From UBA7359 sp963976795 (GTDB lineage: Bacteria > Pseudomonadota > Gammaproteobacteria > Eutrophobiales > Eutrophobiaceae): a stretch of DNA of 64,000 nt. A program made the position numbers and the translations under genes. Below, in pieces: positions 9,750 through 18,945 of the stretch. The notes beneath the pieces are model-generated. The model did no database searches, was not told the origin of the DNA, and saw only the letters and a program-made list of their open reading frames with translations. How positions within the stretch are numbered: position 1 is the stretch's first letter; every line of letters starts with the position of its first letter. The stretch lies in the NCBI GenBank assembly GCA_963976795.1, contig CAXBLT010000004.1:62001-126000 (forward strand), written 5' to 3'.

Positions 9750-10988
9750 TTAACTGTCTTGTGTTCTTGTTGTTTTATTCTTCAAATGCTCCAACCACCA
9801 GCTAGCTTGTTCCGCGGTCGATTTGTCAGATAATGCATGGGTAAAGGCCCGTGTCGCCTTATCCATATTTTTAGAATGGTATTGTGCTATACCAAGAAGA
9901 AGATTTACTTTGGACAATAAAACCTTGTCATCAGATTGAAATTCGACGCCAAGTACATCAACTACTTTTTCCCATTCTTCTGCTTCAATATAAAGTTGTC
10001 CTAATCGCAGCCGAGTGCGGCTATCATTAAATTTTCTAATGATTTCTTTAAATACAGGTTCAGCTTTTTGATTTTCCTGCGCAAGTAACCAACTATCTGC
10101 GAGTAGTGTCAACATTTTAATGTCTGGAGTGATGTCACCTATAGCCATTTCCTTTTCAAGTATGACGGCTGCCTTGTATGGCATTTCCAAGTATAGGTAA
10201 TTACTTATTAACCGAGTGATGTCATCTTTTTGTAATAAGCCTTTCGAATATGCCAGTTCATATATAGCTAAGGCTTTTTTATCCTGTTTCAGTCGTTGAT
10301 AGATCTCTGCTAATTGCAACCAGTAATTTGTTTTCTTCGGGTACTTGTTGATGATTTTTTCAAGTAGCGCGACAGATTTCTTGTATTCTTTGGTCTCATA
10401 ATAGCCAGCTAATAGTAATTCATACCAGTTTAGTGGTGGTTTGTCAGAGAGCGCTAGCGCCTTCTCTACGTGAATAATAAGTTGTTTATAATTTTTCAGA
10501 TAATAATACGCTGTCGCAGCTAATATATGTGCGTCTCCACTGGCTTTAGGCTCATTCGCAAACCATTTAGCCAGGTATTTTAAACCTTCCTTTGTTTTAT
10601 CTATATGAATTAATAATTGCGCAGTAGAGTAATTTAATTCATGTGTGACATCTTCTGGTAAAGCATCAAGGGATAATGCCTTGATGAAATGTTTTGCGGC
10701 ATCATTGAACTCACCAATGTTACTTTTGGCGTAACCCATAGTTTGATAGATAACAGCGGAATCATACGATTTAAGGTTATTTGATGAGATCAATTTCTTT
10801 AGTCTTTTAAGTGCTTCACCATTTTGTCCTTCATCAATTTGTTTATGAATTCCAATTAATTCGGCATGCATATTAGGGTCTAATTGATAATTCTTCTTTT
10901 TTTCTTCAGCAAAAAGAGAATTACAACAAAGCACAAGCATTATGATTAAAATATTTTTAAATATTGATTCTTGTGCGTATATGTTCAT
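9750..10988 (-). CDS. TPR-repeat protein of a TonB2-type operon, secreted
   Basis: A 412-residue protein with a signal peptide (hydrophobic core IILMLVLCCNSLFA) and an almost continuous array of tetratricopeptide-like helical pairs. Recognisable TPR positions include YQTMGYAKSNIGEFNDAAKHFIKAL, WLQLAEIYQRLKQDKKALAIYELAY and LRLGQLYIEAEEWEKVVDVL (each quoted in part). It is the last gene of the operon and overlaps the TonB gene by 4 bases. TPR proteins are commonly found at this position in TonB2 operons, where they are thought to scaffold periplasmic interactions between the TonB complex and the outer membrane. Confidence 0.85.
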   Translation of the reverse strand: MNIYAQESIFKNILIIMLVLCCNSLFAEEKKKNYQLDPNMHAELIGIHKQIDEGQNGEALKRLKKLISSNNLKSYDSAVIYQTMGYAKSNIGEFNDAAKHFIKALSLDALPEDVTHELNYSTAQLLIHIDKTKEGLKYLAKWFANEPKASGDAHILAATAYYYLKNYKQLIIHVEKALALSDKPPLNWYELLLAGYYETKEYKKSVALLEKIINKYPKKTNYWLQLAEIYQRLKQDKKALAIYELAYSKGLLQKDDITRLISNYLYLEMPYKAAVILEKEMAIGDITPDIKMLTLLADSWLLAQENQKAEPVFKEIIRKFNDSRTRLRLGQLYIEAEEWEKVVDVLGVEFQSDDKVLLSKVNLLLGIAQYHSKNMDKATRAFTHALSDKSTAEQASWWLEHLKNKTTRTQDS

Positions 10989-11677
10989 CGTTTTAATTTG
11001 AATTTTACGTCTTGACGCGCACGCTTTTCAGTAGGCTTCCCATCAATAATATCCGGGTTGTATTTCCATTTAGATATTGCTTTTAAAACAGCACTATCAA
11101 ATATTTTAGGTGGTTTGGCTTTTACAACGACGGCATTTTTAACTGATCCATCAATTGCTATCGTAAATTCGACAGTAACAACTCCTTCTATTCCGCTACG
11201 TAAAGCACGCAGTGGGTATATAGGTGGAATTCTTAAGGTTGGAACAACATTAGCGTCAATTTTAGGCCTTGCAGGTTTACCACCAGGCTGGGCTTTTATG
11301 CTGCGCTTCATAAAGTCGCCTAGATAAGGTGTGCCGGATAGGGATAACGGCATGTTTATATCAGGCGGAGCTAAGTCCGCTTGCATTGGTTGAGGTGATT
11401 CAATTTGAGGTTCGACCATTTCTGGTGGCGGAGGTTCTTCTTCCAGAGGAGGTGGCTCAATCTCCTCAATTTCTTTTTTCGGTTTGGGTGGCTCTGGTTT
11501 TTTATCTAGCCGTATAAATTCAACAAGGCTGACATCGGATAAATTTAAGTCTGATGTATGCTCGTTACTTACTAACTGCTGTATCAAGATGAATATCGCA
11601 ATGTTTAAAATTATTGCAATAACAATAGTGGAAGGGAACTTCGCGGCATCCAGGATATTCAGTTTTGGAAATTGCAT
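10985..11677 (-). CDS. TonB-family energy transducer
   Basis: Transmits the proton-motive force from the inner membrane to outer-membrane receptors. The 230-residue protein has one N-terminal membrane helix (STIVIAIILNIAIFILIQQL). A Pro/Glu/Lys-rich periplasmic spacer (PEPPKPKKEIEEIEPPP and following) comes next. The C-terminal TonB domain has YPLRALRSGIEGVVTVEF, IDGSVKNAVVV and ISKWKYNP. It is translationally coupled to the TPR gene and follows exbD, as in Vibrio-type TonB2 systems. Confidence 0.93.
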   Translation of the reverse strand: MQFPKLNILDAAKFPSTIVIAIILNIAIFILIQQLVSNEHTSDLNLSDVSLVEFIRLDKKPEPPKPKKEIEEIEPPPLEEEPPPPEMVEPQIESPQPMQADLAPPDINMPLSLSGTPYLGDFMKRSIKAQPGGKPARPKIDANVVPTLRIPPIYPLRALRSGIEGVVTVEFTIAIDGSVKNAVVVKAKPPKIFDSAVLKAISKWKYNPDIIDGKPTEKRARQDVKFKLKR

Positions 11678-11702
11678 GATTCACACAATGGAGAAGAATT
11701 AA

Positions 11703-12107
11703 TTACTCATTTGCTGCGGCGATTGATACATTAGCTACACCAGCAAGGCGAACTTGATCAAGTACCTCGACAGTTGTTCCAGTTCGCGCATTTTGATCAG
11801 CAAGAATGATGACAGTTCCCTCCGGATTTTGTGCATGAAGATGTTCTACATGTGCGCGAACAGCACGCATATCAATCTTTTGACTGTCAATCCAGATCTC
11901 ACCGTCTTCGCTGACGCCAATGATCATGCTGCCTTGTTCTTCCCTAACGGCTGTTTGTGCTGTTGGACGGTCAACATCAATCCCTGATTCTTTGGTGAAG
12001 GATGCGGTAACAAGAAAAAATATCAACAAGATAAACACCATATCGATAAGCGGAGTCAGGTTTACGCTTTCGGCGGCTGATTCTTGTTTCGTGTGTGTAT
12101 GTCTCAT
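11703..12107 (-). CDS. exbD: ExbD/TolR-family stator protein
   Basis: A 134-residue inner-membrane protein with a single N-terminal helix. The proton-carrying aspartate lies in PLIDMVFILLIFFLVTASF, followed by the small periplasmic ExbD domain with DGEIWIDSQKI and TVIILADQNARTGTTVEVLD. It pairs with the ExbB homologue immediately upstream (2-base gap) and with TonB downstream. Length and motifs are fully normal for ExbD. Confidence 0.93.
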   Translation of the reverse strand: MRHTHTKQESAAESVNLTPLIDMVFILLIFFLVTASFTKESGIDVDRPTAQTAVREEQGSMIIGVSEDGEIWIDSQKIDMRAVRAHVEHLHAQNPEGTVIILADQNARTGTTVEVLDQVRLAGVANVSIAAANE

Positions 12108-12109
12108 AA

Positions 12110-12625
12110 TTAGTTATGTGTTAGTAGATCTTTCGCCATGAGTTCTTTGGTTTTAGTCCGCTTATATAGATCGGCACTAAAGTATATGCCAATGATAGAG
12201 GTCACCAAGCCTGCGGTTGTTGGTAATAGCGCTCTGGATATACCTTCTGCCATACCACGAGCATTGCCATTGCCAAAAACGTTTAAGACTTCAAATATAG
12301 CAATCATGCCGGTGACAGTGCCAAGTAAACCCAGTAGCGGTAATATTCCTGTTAATGCCTGGATGGGGATTAGGTTATGTTTTAATTCAATTGATATTTC
12401 GCTGAGTAAGCCATCCCTGATTTTTAATGCAAACCAGGAAGATCTTTCTCGTCGCCGTTGCCATTGTTGGACTATAGCCTCAAGTCGTACTGGATAAACC
12501 TTATATAAAAAGTAATAACGCTCAATTATTAATGCCCAAAGAAATATTGATAAAACAAAAACGCCAGTGAAGACAGGGCCGCCTTCAGCGAAGAATTCTC
12601 TCATGATATCTATTTGATCAAGCAT
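12110..12625 (-). CDS. exbB: ExbB-family proton channel (short form)
   Basis: A 171-residue MotA/TolQ/ExbB protein forming the proton channel with ExbD. Three hydrophobic segments are visible: TGVFVLSIFLWALIIERYYFLY near the N-terminus, then LTGILPLLGLLGTVTGMIAIFEVL, then ALLPTTAGLVTSIIGIYFSA. The GLLGTVTGM block is the family signature. It overlaps the upstream TtpC-like gene by 8 bases. The short form is typical of ExbB2 of TonB2 operons. Confidence 0.92.
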   Translation of the reverse strand: MLDQIDIMREFFAEGGPVFTGVFVLSIFLWALIIERYYFLYKVYPVRLEAIVQQWQRRRERSSWFALKIRDGLLSEISIELKHNLIPIQALTGILPLLGLLGTVTGMIAIFEVLNVFGNGNARGMAEGISRALLPTTAGLVTSIIGIYFSADLYKRTKTKELMAKDLLTHN

Positions 12626-13964
12626 TCTTTTTGATACGGTTTATCTCGGCGAGTAGTGCAACAAATGCTGTACTCTTCTCGTCCAGTATCTGAATTAGGG
12701 CATTACTTTTTGAAGAAAGAAAACTATGGGACAACAATAAAGGAATCGCTACTAGCAAGCCCATTACAGTTGTTACTAGCGCCTGTGAAATGCCTCCAGA
12801 CATTACCCGCGGATCACCTGTCCCATAGAGTGTTATTGATTGAAATGTCTCAATAATACCGGTCACCGTTCCAAGTAAACCGAGCAGGGGAGATACTGCT
12901 GCAAGTAAAGCAAGTGCTCCCAATCCTCGTTGGATTTTTGGCATTTCCTTTAAGATAGCTTCATCTAGTTTCAACCCCAACGTTTCGGTATCAATGTCAG
13001 GGTTCTTTTCATAGACTTGCATAATGCGACCGAGGGGATTGTCTCCAGGTTTTTTACTTTTGAGTTGTTTTTTAACTTTGCGACTCGTTGTTACTAAGAG
13101 TATTAAGCGTTCTAGAGATATTAGAATGCCAATAAGTCCGATAAAGATAATGACGTAACCTACGAGCCCACCTTGCTCAATTCGATTTTTAAGATCAGGC
13201 ACTTGAACCAGGAGTGCCAACATGGCCCCGCGTGTAGGATCAATGGGAAATGCGTGTATACCTGAACTGGTGGTTTCAATATTTTGTGCCATATTTAAAA
13301 AGCGTTGCCTTGGTTGCCGGCCAGGCTCTATCAGTTTTCCCGTCTCTGGTAAATTCCTTAAAAAACGACCTGCGGAGACAGCGTTGAAAACACCAATGCG
13401 TGTTACGTTTTGTTCGATCTCATTTCCGGCCGCGGTAACAATCTTTCCCGGGAAGGTCACTATTTTTCCAGATTCGACCATTTCATCCATAGCCAATATC
13501 CATAGTTCTTCCAGTTCTTCTAATGAAGGCAGTTCTTTGCGATTAGCTAAAACATCAAGAATCTCGTCGCGGTTGGGTTTTTGAGCTGAAACGAGAGAGG
13601 TGTCGATAATGACATCCAGATCCCCTGCTATTTGCTTGACGATGCCATCAAGTTCACCAAGAGCCCCCATCTTTTCTTTTAAAATTGCATTTTGTCGGGA
13701 AATTTCAAGATCATAAGCATCATAATGTTTTCTTAGTGATGCGCTGCGAGCTTCTTCACTCTCCAATTTCTTTAGTGCATTGTCTAATAACCCTTTTTGT
13801 TTGTTGTGGGCATTTTTAAATTTCAACTCTCGTTTTGCGAGCACCTCTTTTTCCTGAGAACGTTCTTTTTTTACTTGTTCTAATAATGCTTGTAAATCAG
13901 TGGGTTCAGCAGCAAAAACTGACGGCAGGAAGATGAATAAGCTTAGCAAAAATAATTTATTCAT
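12618..13964 (-). CDS. ttpC: TtpC-like MotA/TolQ/ExbB protein with large periplasmic N-domain
   Basis: A 448-residue protein that combines a signal peptide (ending SVFA), a periplasmic coiled-coil region (about residues 25-115), a globular part and then a MotA/TolQ/ExbB membrane core. The core has GYVIIFIGLIGILISLERLILL, LLAAVSPLLGLLGTVTGIIETF and LVTTVMGLLVAIPLLL. This architecture is that of TtpC, the extra component required by TonB2 systems in Vibrio. It overlaps the DUF3450 gene by 4 bases and the ExbB gene by 8, so all are co-translated. The symbol is assigned by architecture and context. Confidence 0.88.
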   Translation of the reverse strand: MNKLFLLSLFIFLPSVFAAEPTDLQALLEQVKKERSQEKEVLAKRELKFKNAHNKQKGLLDNALKKLESEEARSASLRKHYDAYDLEISRQNAILKEKMGALGELDGIVKQIAGDLDVIIDTSLVSAQKPNRDEILDVLANRKELPSLEELEELWILAMDEMVESGKIVTFPGKIVTAAGNEIEQNVTRIGVFNAVSAGRFLRNLPETGKLIEPGRQPRQRFLNMAQNIETTSSGIHAFPIDPTRGAMLALLVQVPDLKNRIEQGGLVGYVIIFIGLIGILISLERLILLVTTSRKVKKQLKSKKPGDNPLGRIMQVYEKNPDIDTETLGLKLDEAILKEMPKIQRGLGALALLAAVSPLLGLLGTVTGIIETFQSITLYGTGDPRVMSGGISQALVTTVMGLLVAIPLLLSHSFLSSKSNALIQILDEKSTAFVALLAEINRIKKNA

Positions 13965-14737
13965 TTTTCTTTCCCAGCCATATTAATCGGTAGTTTAATC
14001 AATTCAGGTGGTGCCTGTTTTTTTGCAATTTGTATACCTTGTTTAATAGAGCGGTCATATTCAGAAGAGACTTGTTCCCAAGACTTTGATTCCTTATTCC
14101 ATATACCACTCATTTTTCCATCCAGTGTTTGGAAGCTAATCAATAAGCGGCCGACACGTAAAATATCGACGGTATATTCCTTATTGTCGATATTCACCGT
14201 ATCCGAATAGGCTTCTATTGTCCGGCCATATTCCATTTCAATTTGATAGGCTTGCATAATGCGACGGTATTTATCTGGCAGCGCTACATCAGGGCGGTCC
14301 ATTACGCTTTTTAAATCAGCCACGCGTTGTTGGCGTTCTTGTATTAAAAAAGGTAGGTCAAGTTCTACAAATTTTTCTAAAGTATCAATCATCTTTATCA
14401 TCAAAGGCACTATGTTTCGTTGAGTTTCTTCGACATTGTCAAGTTGACGTTTAATAGAATTCAGAGAGACTTTTTGTTGTTTAATTAATTTTGATAGTTG
14501 GCCATTATAGGTTCCAAGACTGTCTGTCTTACGAATAGCATCATGGTATTCTTGAACCAAGTCTTTGGTTTGATTTACCAGAGCGTCCACCGTGCCCTGT
14601 GATTTTACGACATCATTCTGAGCCTGCAGCTTGGTTTCTACTGCTGAATCCAGAGGTGTCGTCTCTGCATTCGAAGTACTCAAGAGCGTTAGACCTAAAA
14701 TAAGAGGTAAAATAAATAATTTGATATGCTTATCCAT
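13961..14737 (-). CDS. DUF3450 periplasmic coiled-coil protein
   Basis: First gene of the TonB2-type operon. The 258-residue protein has a signal peptide (LILGLTLLSTSNAE). A long coiled coil covers about residues 40-110. The DUF3450 core has LDLPFLIQERQQRV, IMQAYQIEMEYGRTIEAY, VDILRVGRLLISFQTLDG and a conserved W in SKSWEQV. DUF3450 proteins almost always precede TtpC/ExbB/ExbD/TonB genes and are presumed periplasmic partners of that complex. The following genes overlap or nearly touch, so the operon promoter is expected just upstream of 14737; I did not see a strong one. Confidence 0.9.
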   Translation of the reverse strand: MDKHIKLFILPLILGLTLLSTSNAETTPLDSAVETKLQAQNDVVKSQGTVDALVNQTKDLVQEYHDAIRKTDSLGTYNGQLSKLIKQQKVSLNSIKRQLDNVEETQRNIVPLMIKMIDTLEKFVELDLPFLIQERQQRVADLKSVMDRPDVALPDKYRRIMQAYQIEMEYGRTIEAYSDTVNIDNKEYTVDILRVGRLLISFQTLDGKMSGIWNKESKSWEQVSSEYDRSIKQGIQIAKKQAPPELIKLPINMAGKEK

Positions 14738-14911
14738 CAGGAGTTTTTCCTAATTCGTTAAATAGTTACTGAATAATTATTAGCTGTATTGTAAATTCAC
14801 AATTTACCTTAAGAATATAACTTTTAATATAGTTTGTTCAATATAGAATTATATTACTATCAGTTAGATCGGCTTAATTCCTGAAATCTTTAATCAAGAG
14901 GTTAAATTTTA

Positions 14912-16255
14912 ATGAGCCTTAGAATCAGGCTTAATCTGCTGATAACACTATTATTTATTAGCTTATTTATCTGTAGTAGTTTTTATATTATCGCGAATGC
15001 GCGTAATGCCGTTCAAGATGAAGTTGAGTCGACTGCAAACCTTGCCCTGCAATTGATCGAGATTGCGTTTACATCAGCATCATTGGAGTCGGACGAACAA
15101 CAGCAGATAGAAGTGTTGCAAAGGCTTTCTGAACTAGATCTAACACGCCATCTTCATATCGACATTCACAATTCAAATGATGCCCTGGCGCCCGTTGAAG
15201 GATTCTCCTCCCTAAAAGACATAAATGCACCAAATTGGTTTGTTATGCTTGTAAAACCACCACCAACAGAAGTGCGGCACTGGTTATATAATTCTGGTTA
15301 TCCGCCCAAAGGTATAATAATTCGTGCGGATCCTTCTGATGAAATTGATGAAAATTGGACTGAAGTACAAAGCATATTAATATTCTTATTAGCGTTTATT
15401 ATTTTGGCAAATATATTGTTGTATCTGGCTATTGGAAAATATTTGGCTCCTATAGATACAATATTGGCAGGTTTGTCAGATATCGAGAAAGGGAATTATC
15501 AATTGGAATTACCACACTTTCGCTTGCCTGAATTAGACCGAATTTCTCAACAATTTAATCATATGGCGAAAGTTTTGCTGGAGAGTAAGGCGAAAAATCA
15601 GTTATTGACTCAGCGCTCATTAGAAATCCAAGAAGAAGAACGTCGACACCTTGCTCAAGAACTACACGATGAACTCGGCCAAACCATTGCCGCTATTAAA
15701 GCCGTTGCCGCGGCTGTTATGAATGATAAGAACCCAGATAAAGATCAAATCAATTCTAGTGTAAAAACAATAATCGAATATTCAGACCATATTTATCAAG
15801 TTGCAAAAAATATGATGCATCGATTAAGACCATCGGTTTTAGATGAGTTTGGGTTGGTAAAGGCCTTGCAATCGATGATTGATGACTGGAATAGCCGACA
15901 AGATGATGTTTTTTGTCATTTTTCTTTTTCAGGTATTCCATCTGATTTAACAGATCTATTGAACATAAGTCTCTTTAGAATCGTTCAAGAAAGTTTGACC
16001 AATGCATTAAAGCACTCGTCTGCCAGTAAAATTCTCATAACATTGAATAAAGTTGATTCTTCTGGTTTAGAATATATAAACCTGAACATTCAGGATGACG
16101 GTGTCGGTTTAGACTTAAACAAAGACAAACTAATGACTGGTTTAGGCTTGCCTGGAATGAAAGAGCGAGTTGAGATGAATCAGGGTACGTTTGAACTTGT
16201 TAGCGAGCCTAATTGCGGGCTAGGGATTAATATATCTATTCCAATAAAATCATAA
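14912..16255 (+). CDS. Membrane-bound sensor histidine kinase, NarX-like (HisKA_3)
   Basis: A 447-residue sensor kinase. Transmembrane helix 1 (about residues 7-28) and helix 2 (about 150-172) flank a periplasmic domain of about 120 residues. A HAMP region with YLAPIDTILAGLSDIEKGNY follows, then the HisKA_3 dimerisation block EEERRHLAQELHDELGQTIAAI with phospho-accepting His252. The HATPase_c domain contains FRIVQESLTNALKHSSAS and DDGVGLD and ends with GLGLPGMKERV. It is 10 bases before its response regulator. Location beside PQQ-dehydrogenase accessory genes suggests control of alcohol oxidation, as for two-component systems in other quinoprotein clusters, but the signal is unknown. Confidence 0.93.
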   Translation: MSLRIRLNLLITLLFISLFICSSFYIIANARNAVQDEVESTANLALQLIEIAFTSASLESDEQQQIEVLQRLSELDLTRHLHIDIHNSNDALAPVEGFSSLKDINAPNWFVMLVKPPPTEVRHWLYNSGYPPKGIIIRADPSDEIDENWTEVQSILIFLLAFIILANILLYLAIGKYLAPIDTILAGLSDIEKGNYQLELPHFRLPELDRISQQFNHMAKVLLESKAKNQLLTQRSLEIQEEERRHLAQELHDELGQTIAAIKAVAAAVMNDKNPDKDQINSSVKTIIEYSDHIYQVAKNMMHRLRPSVLDEFGLVKALQSMIDDWNSRQDDVFCHFSFSGIPSDLTDLLNISLFRIVQESLTNALKHSSASKILITLNKVDSSGLEYINLNIQDDGVGLDLNKDKLMTGLGLPGMKERVEMNQGTFELVSEPNCGLGINISIPIKS

Positions 16256-16265
16256 GAGATATTTT

Positions 16266-16907
16266 ATGAATAATACAATAAGTGTAATGTTAGTTGATGA
16301 TCATGCCGTGGTTCGCGCTGGCTATAATATGTTATTAAAAAATTCATCTGAGATAACGGTTGTAGCAGAGGCAAGCAGTGGAGAGGAAGCTTATCAACTA
16401 TATAGTGTCACTAAACCAGATGTCGTTGTCATGGATTTGTCTCTACCTGGCATAGGAGGCATTGAGGTAATAAAGCGTATTTGTATCCGCGACAATGGGG
16501 CTACAATCCTTGTATTTAGCATGCATGAAGAAGTTATTTTTGTAGAACAAGCACTACAAGCAGGTGCCCGTGGGTACATTACCAAGAGCACCAATCCTCA
16601 ATTACTTGTTGAGGCAATAATCCGTCTCTCTAAGGGGGAGAAGTATATAGATGCTGAACTTGCACAGAGAATAGCCTATGAAAAATCTCGGGGACAAGAC
16701 TCGTTGCTTTCCGATCTATCTACGCGTGAGTTCGAGATATTCTGCATGCTAGCCGAAGGCTCGAACACCAGTGAAATAGCAAAGCGACTGTGTCTAAGCT
16801 ATAAAACAGTTGCGAACTATAGCACTCAAATAAAAAGCAAGCTTAATGTTACAACCATCGCTGATATCGCACGTCTTGCGATCAGGCATAAGATAATACA
16901 AGCATAA
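16266..16907 (+). CDS. LuxR-family response regulator (NarL/FixJ type)
   Basis: A 213-residue response regulator. The receiver domain begins VMLVDDHAVVRAGYNMLL and has phospho-acceptor Asp57 in VVMDLSLPG and the conserved Lys in RGYITKSTNP. The C-terminal LuxR-type helix-turn-helix has LSTREFEIFCMLAEG, TSEIAKRLCLSYKTVANY and KLNV. It is paired with the upstream histidine kinase. The family includes regulators of quinoprotein ethanol oxidation such as ErbR/AgmR; equivalence is inferred from the neighbourhood only. Confidence 0.93.
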   Translation: MNNTISVMLVDDHAVVRAGYNMLLKNSSEITVVAEASSGEEAYQLYSVTKPDVVVMDLSLPGIGGIEVIKRICIRDNGATILVFSMHEEVIFVEQALQAGARGYITKSTNPQLLVEAIIRLSKGEKYIDAELAQRIAYEKSRGQDSLLSDLSTREFEIFCMLAEGSNTSEIAKRLCLSYKTVANYSTQIKSKLNVTTIADIARLAIRHKIIQA

Positions 16908-16911
16908 AATG

Positions 16912-16935
16912 TGGGGCAGCTTGAATGCCGCCCCA
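16912..16935. terminator. Hairpin between convergent genes, possible bidirectional terminator
   Basis: The stem TGGGGCAGC pairs with GCCGCCCCA with one mismatch, around a 6-base loop. It lies exactly between the 3' ends of the response regulator and the convergent beta-propeller gene. The T-tract is weak on both sides, so efficiency is uncertain. Confidence 0.55.
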
Positions 16936-16945
16936 TTCTTATACC

Positions 16946-17899
16946 CTAATCGTTGACGACGACGCCCCAAGGGAATTCACCAACTTCGATAGTTTTAATT
17001 ACTTCATTTTTACTGGTGTTGATTACTGAGACAGTACCGCTGACGCCATCTGTTGAAAATAGTTGCTCACCATTTTTGCTCATCGCTAGACCCCAAACAC
17101 GTTTTCCTACAGGAATACCTTTAATTATTTCAAGAGTATCAGCATCCATGACGACAACTTTATTAGCTCTGCCTCCTGCCACATAGATCACAGACTCGTC
17201 CTTGCTTAAGAGGACATCTTTAGGTTTTGATTTACTATCACCTGTACTTCCTTTCTTCAGGATCTCTCCTGTGTTCATGTTGACTTTGACAACTTCACCG
17301 CTAATCTCGGCTGTTGCATAAGCAATATCACCAGATTGAGTGAATGTTGCTGCACGTGGTCGTGAACCAACAAGAATGTTATTTTCGATGGTGTTTTCAG
17401 GTGCTTTGATGACGTGCAGCATATTAGTTGATTCGCTAGTAACAATGACGCGTTTACCATCAGGTGAAATGGCAACACCTTCTGGTTCCAGGCCAACATG
17501 TATTTCTGCTAATTGTTCACCAGTTTTTGGGTTAAAGACGCTTGCTTTAGCATCATCTTCATTTGAGATATAAATATTTCCATTAGGGTGAACCGCAAAC
17601 GTTTCTGGATCAGAGCCAGCTTCGAATTCTCTCAGGATCTGGAGTGATGTAGGGTCTATAACTTTAATTTTATTTTCCTCACTCACCGCAACATAAAGTT
17701 CATTGCCATCTGGCGAGATACCTATTCCTCTAGGACGCTCTCCAACATCAATAGTCGCTTCGACTGATAACGAGGCGCCGTTAATAACGGAAACTGAGTT
17801 GCCGCGCTCATTTGTGATAAAAATGCGTCCAGTCGGTGCAGCACTAACCGAGTTACAGATCAAGGCGAAAAATAATAATGGTGCCAAGTATAATTTCAT
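16946..17899 (-). CDS. PQQ-dependent catabolism-associated YncE-like beta-propeller protein
   Basis: A 317-residue exported protein: signal peptide LYLAPLLFFALICNSVSA, then seven repeats of about 42 residues. Each repeat has the YVTN/YncE pattern, for example VSVINGASLSVEATIDVGERPRGIGISPDG with later VEVGxxP/GVAVSPDG variants. Such propellers are recurrent companions of PQQ-dependent alcohol dehydrogenases in the periplasm; their exact job is not known. It is co-directional with the substrate-binding protein gene 41 bases upstream, likely one operon. It ends convergently with the response regulator. Confidence 0.87.
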   Translation of the reverse strand: MKLYLAPLLFFALICNSVSAAPTGRIFITNERGNSVSVINGASLSVEATIDVGERPRGIGISPDGNELYVAVSEENKIKVIDPTSLQILREFEAGSDPETFAVHPNGNIYISNEDDAKASVFNPKTGEQLAEIHVGLEPEGVAISPDGKRVIVTSESTNMLHVIKAPENTIENNILVGSRPRAATFTQSGDIAYATAEISGEVVKVNMNTGEILKKGSTGDSKSKPKDVLLSKDESVIYVAGGRANKVVVMDADTLEIIKGIPVGKRVWGLAMSKNGEQLFSTDGVSGTVSVINTSKNEVIKTIEVGEFPWGVVVND

Positions 17900-17940
17900 T
17901 TAAAAACTCCTGAGGTTGTTAATTTCATATGATAGGTAGA

Positions 17941-18756
17941 CTATTTTTCGCAGCTTAATATCCCTAAGCTGTCTAATGTTGGTGGTTGGGCAATGCCGCG
18001 AACCGGTGCTTCTGCAACTATTTTATCGTCTTCAATTAATAAAATAGGTTGTCGTAACTGTCCTGTTTCTCTGAAATTCATAACACTGCCTTTTTGACCA
18101 TCAAACGCAAGTTCTGTTTTAAGGTAATGTAACATCTTCACCGGGTCATTTATTTTTGTTCTTGCAACGGTATCCGATGTCATCTTAACCGCTGCCCAAC
18201 CAGCCCATGAATTATCATTCATTAAAACTTTTTGATTCTTTTTAAAACGTTTATTGAGATCGCGTGCCGCAAATTTAACAAAATCTGGATGCCATGCTTG
18301 AGGTTTTACATTGGCACCGGGTATTTTCTTCTGCCACTGGGCTTTGGCATCTGCTTCCATGGTATTACTTGGAATTATGTGTAATGCATTCTTTATACAT
18401 GCTGACCTTAATTCGTTATCTTTGATAGATAAGTTAAATAAAGGCATATGGGGGAGAGTAGTCGCGAGATTAGTGTATGTGGCGGTATCGACAGCTGTAA
18501 GGACTGCTATGTAAGCAGAAAAGTCGTGCGTATCTACATTCTCAAAAGCAATATGCTTTAGCTCGTATTTTTGATTGAGGAATTGTCCTTGCAAGTTAGC
18601 TTCGTTAAGGCCTTGTCTCGCGCCAAGCAGGGCAGGGTGGTCTTGTGGACCGATATAAGCGAATTTTACGTCGATATTTTCCGCAATAACTGTGCTAGAA
18701 ACTAAAAGCATAGCTATAAAGATCGACTGAACTTTCACGATGTGATTTTTCAACAT
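17941..18756 (-). CDS. Periplasmic substrate-binding protein of PQQ-dependent alcohol dehydrogenase system
   Basis: The ATG at 18756 is preferred to the longer frame from 18810. It follows an AAAGG site and begins a signal peptide (LKNHIVKVQSIFIAMLLVSSTVIA), whereas the extra N-terminal residues are encoded by a short tandem repeat. The mature protein (about 245 residues) has the type I periplasmic-binding fold start (DVKFAYIGPQDHPALLGARQGL). It contains short blocks typical of the PQQ-associated binding-protein family: FNLSIKDNELRSACIKNALHI, AWHPDFVKFAARDLNKRF and WAGWAAVKMTSD. It is shorter than classical amino-acid binding proteins. No ABC permease or ATPase genes are nearby, so it may be a sensor or carrier instead of a transporter part. 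Confidence 0.8.
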   Translation of the reverse strand: MLKNHIVKVQSIFIAMLLVSSTVIAENIDVKFAYIGPQDHPALLGARQGLNEANLQGQFLNQKYELKHIAFENVDTHDFSAYIAVLTAVDTATYTNLATTLPHMPLFNLSIKDNELRSACIKNALHIIPSNTMEADAKAQWQKKIPGANVKPQAWHPDFVKFAARDLNKRFKKNQKVLMNDNSWAGWAAVKMTSDTVARTKINDPVKMLHYLKTELAFDGQKGSVMNFRETGQLRQPILLIEDDKIVAEAPVRGIAQPPTLDSLGILSCEK

Positions 18757-18792
18757 AGAAGTATTGCCTTTAATGGTAGGTGCGTAATTATA

Positions 18793-18819
18793 ATGTGTCA
18801 TATGTGTCATATGTGTATA
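18793..18819. repeat. Short tandem repeat, 9-bp unit ATGTGTCAT
   Basis: Two exact copies of ATGTGTCAT followed by a partial third (ATGTGTATA). It lies in the leader of the substrate-binding protein gene and creates the spurious MTHMTHY-type N-terminus of the longer reading frame. Confidence 0.8.
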
Positions 18820-18945
18820 GCTGTAGTATCTGGCTATTTCGACAATGAACTATATGATAAATTCCATCGAAAATGGATAGGAAAATTGCCTATATTCTTG
18901 AAGAATATATTTTAAGCTCACATTTTATTATAAGGTGATACTTAC

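Noticed and set aside
18757..18810. Extra 18 N-terminal residues of the substrate-binding protein
   Set aside because: They are encoded by a 9-bp tandem repeat and precede a well-placed ribosome site and signal peptide at the internal ATG.
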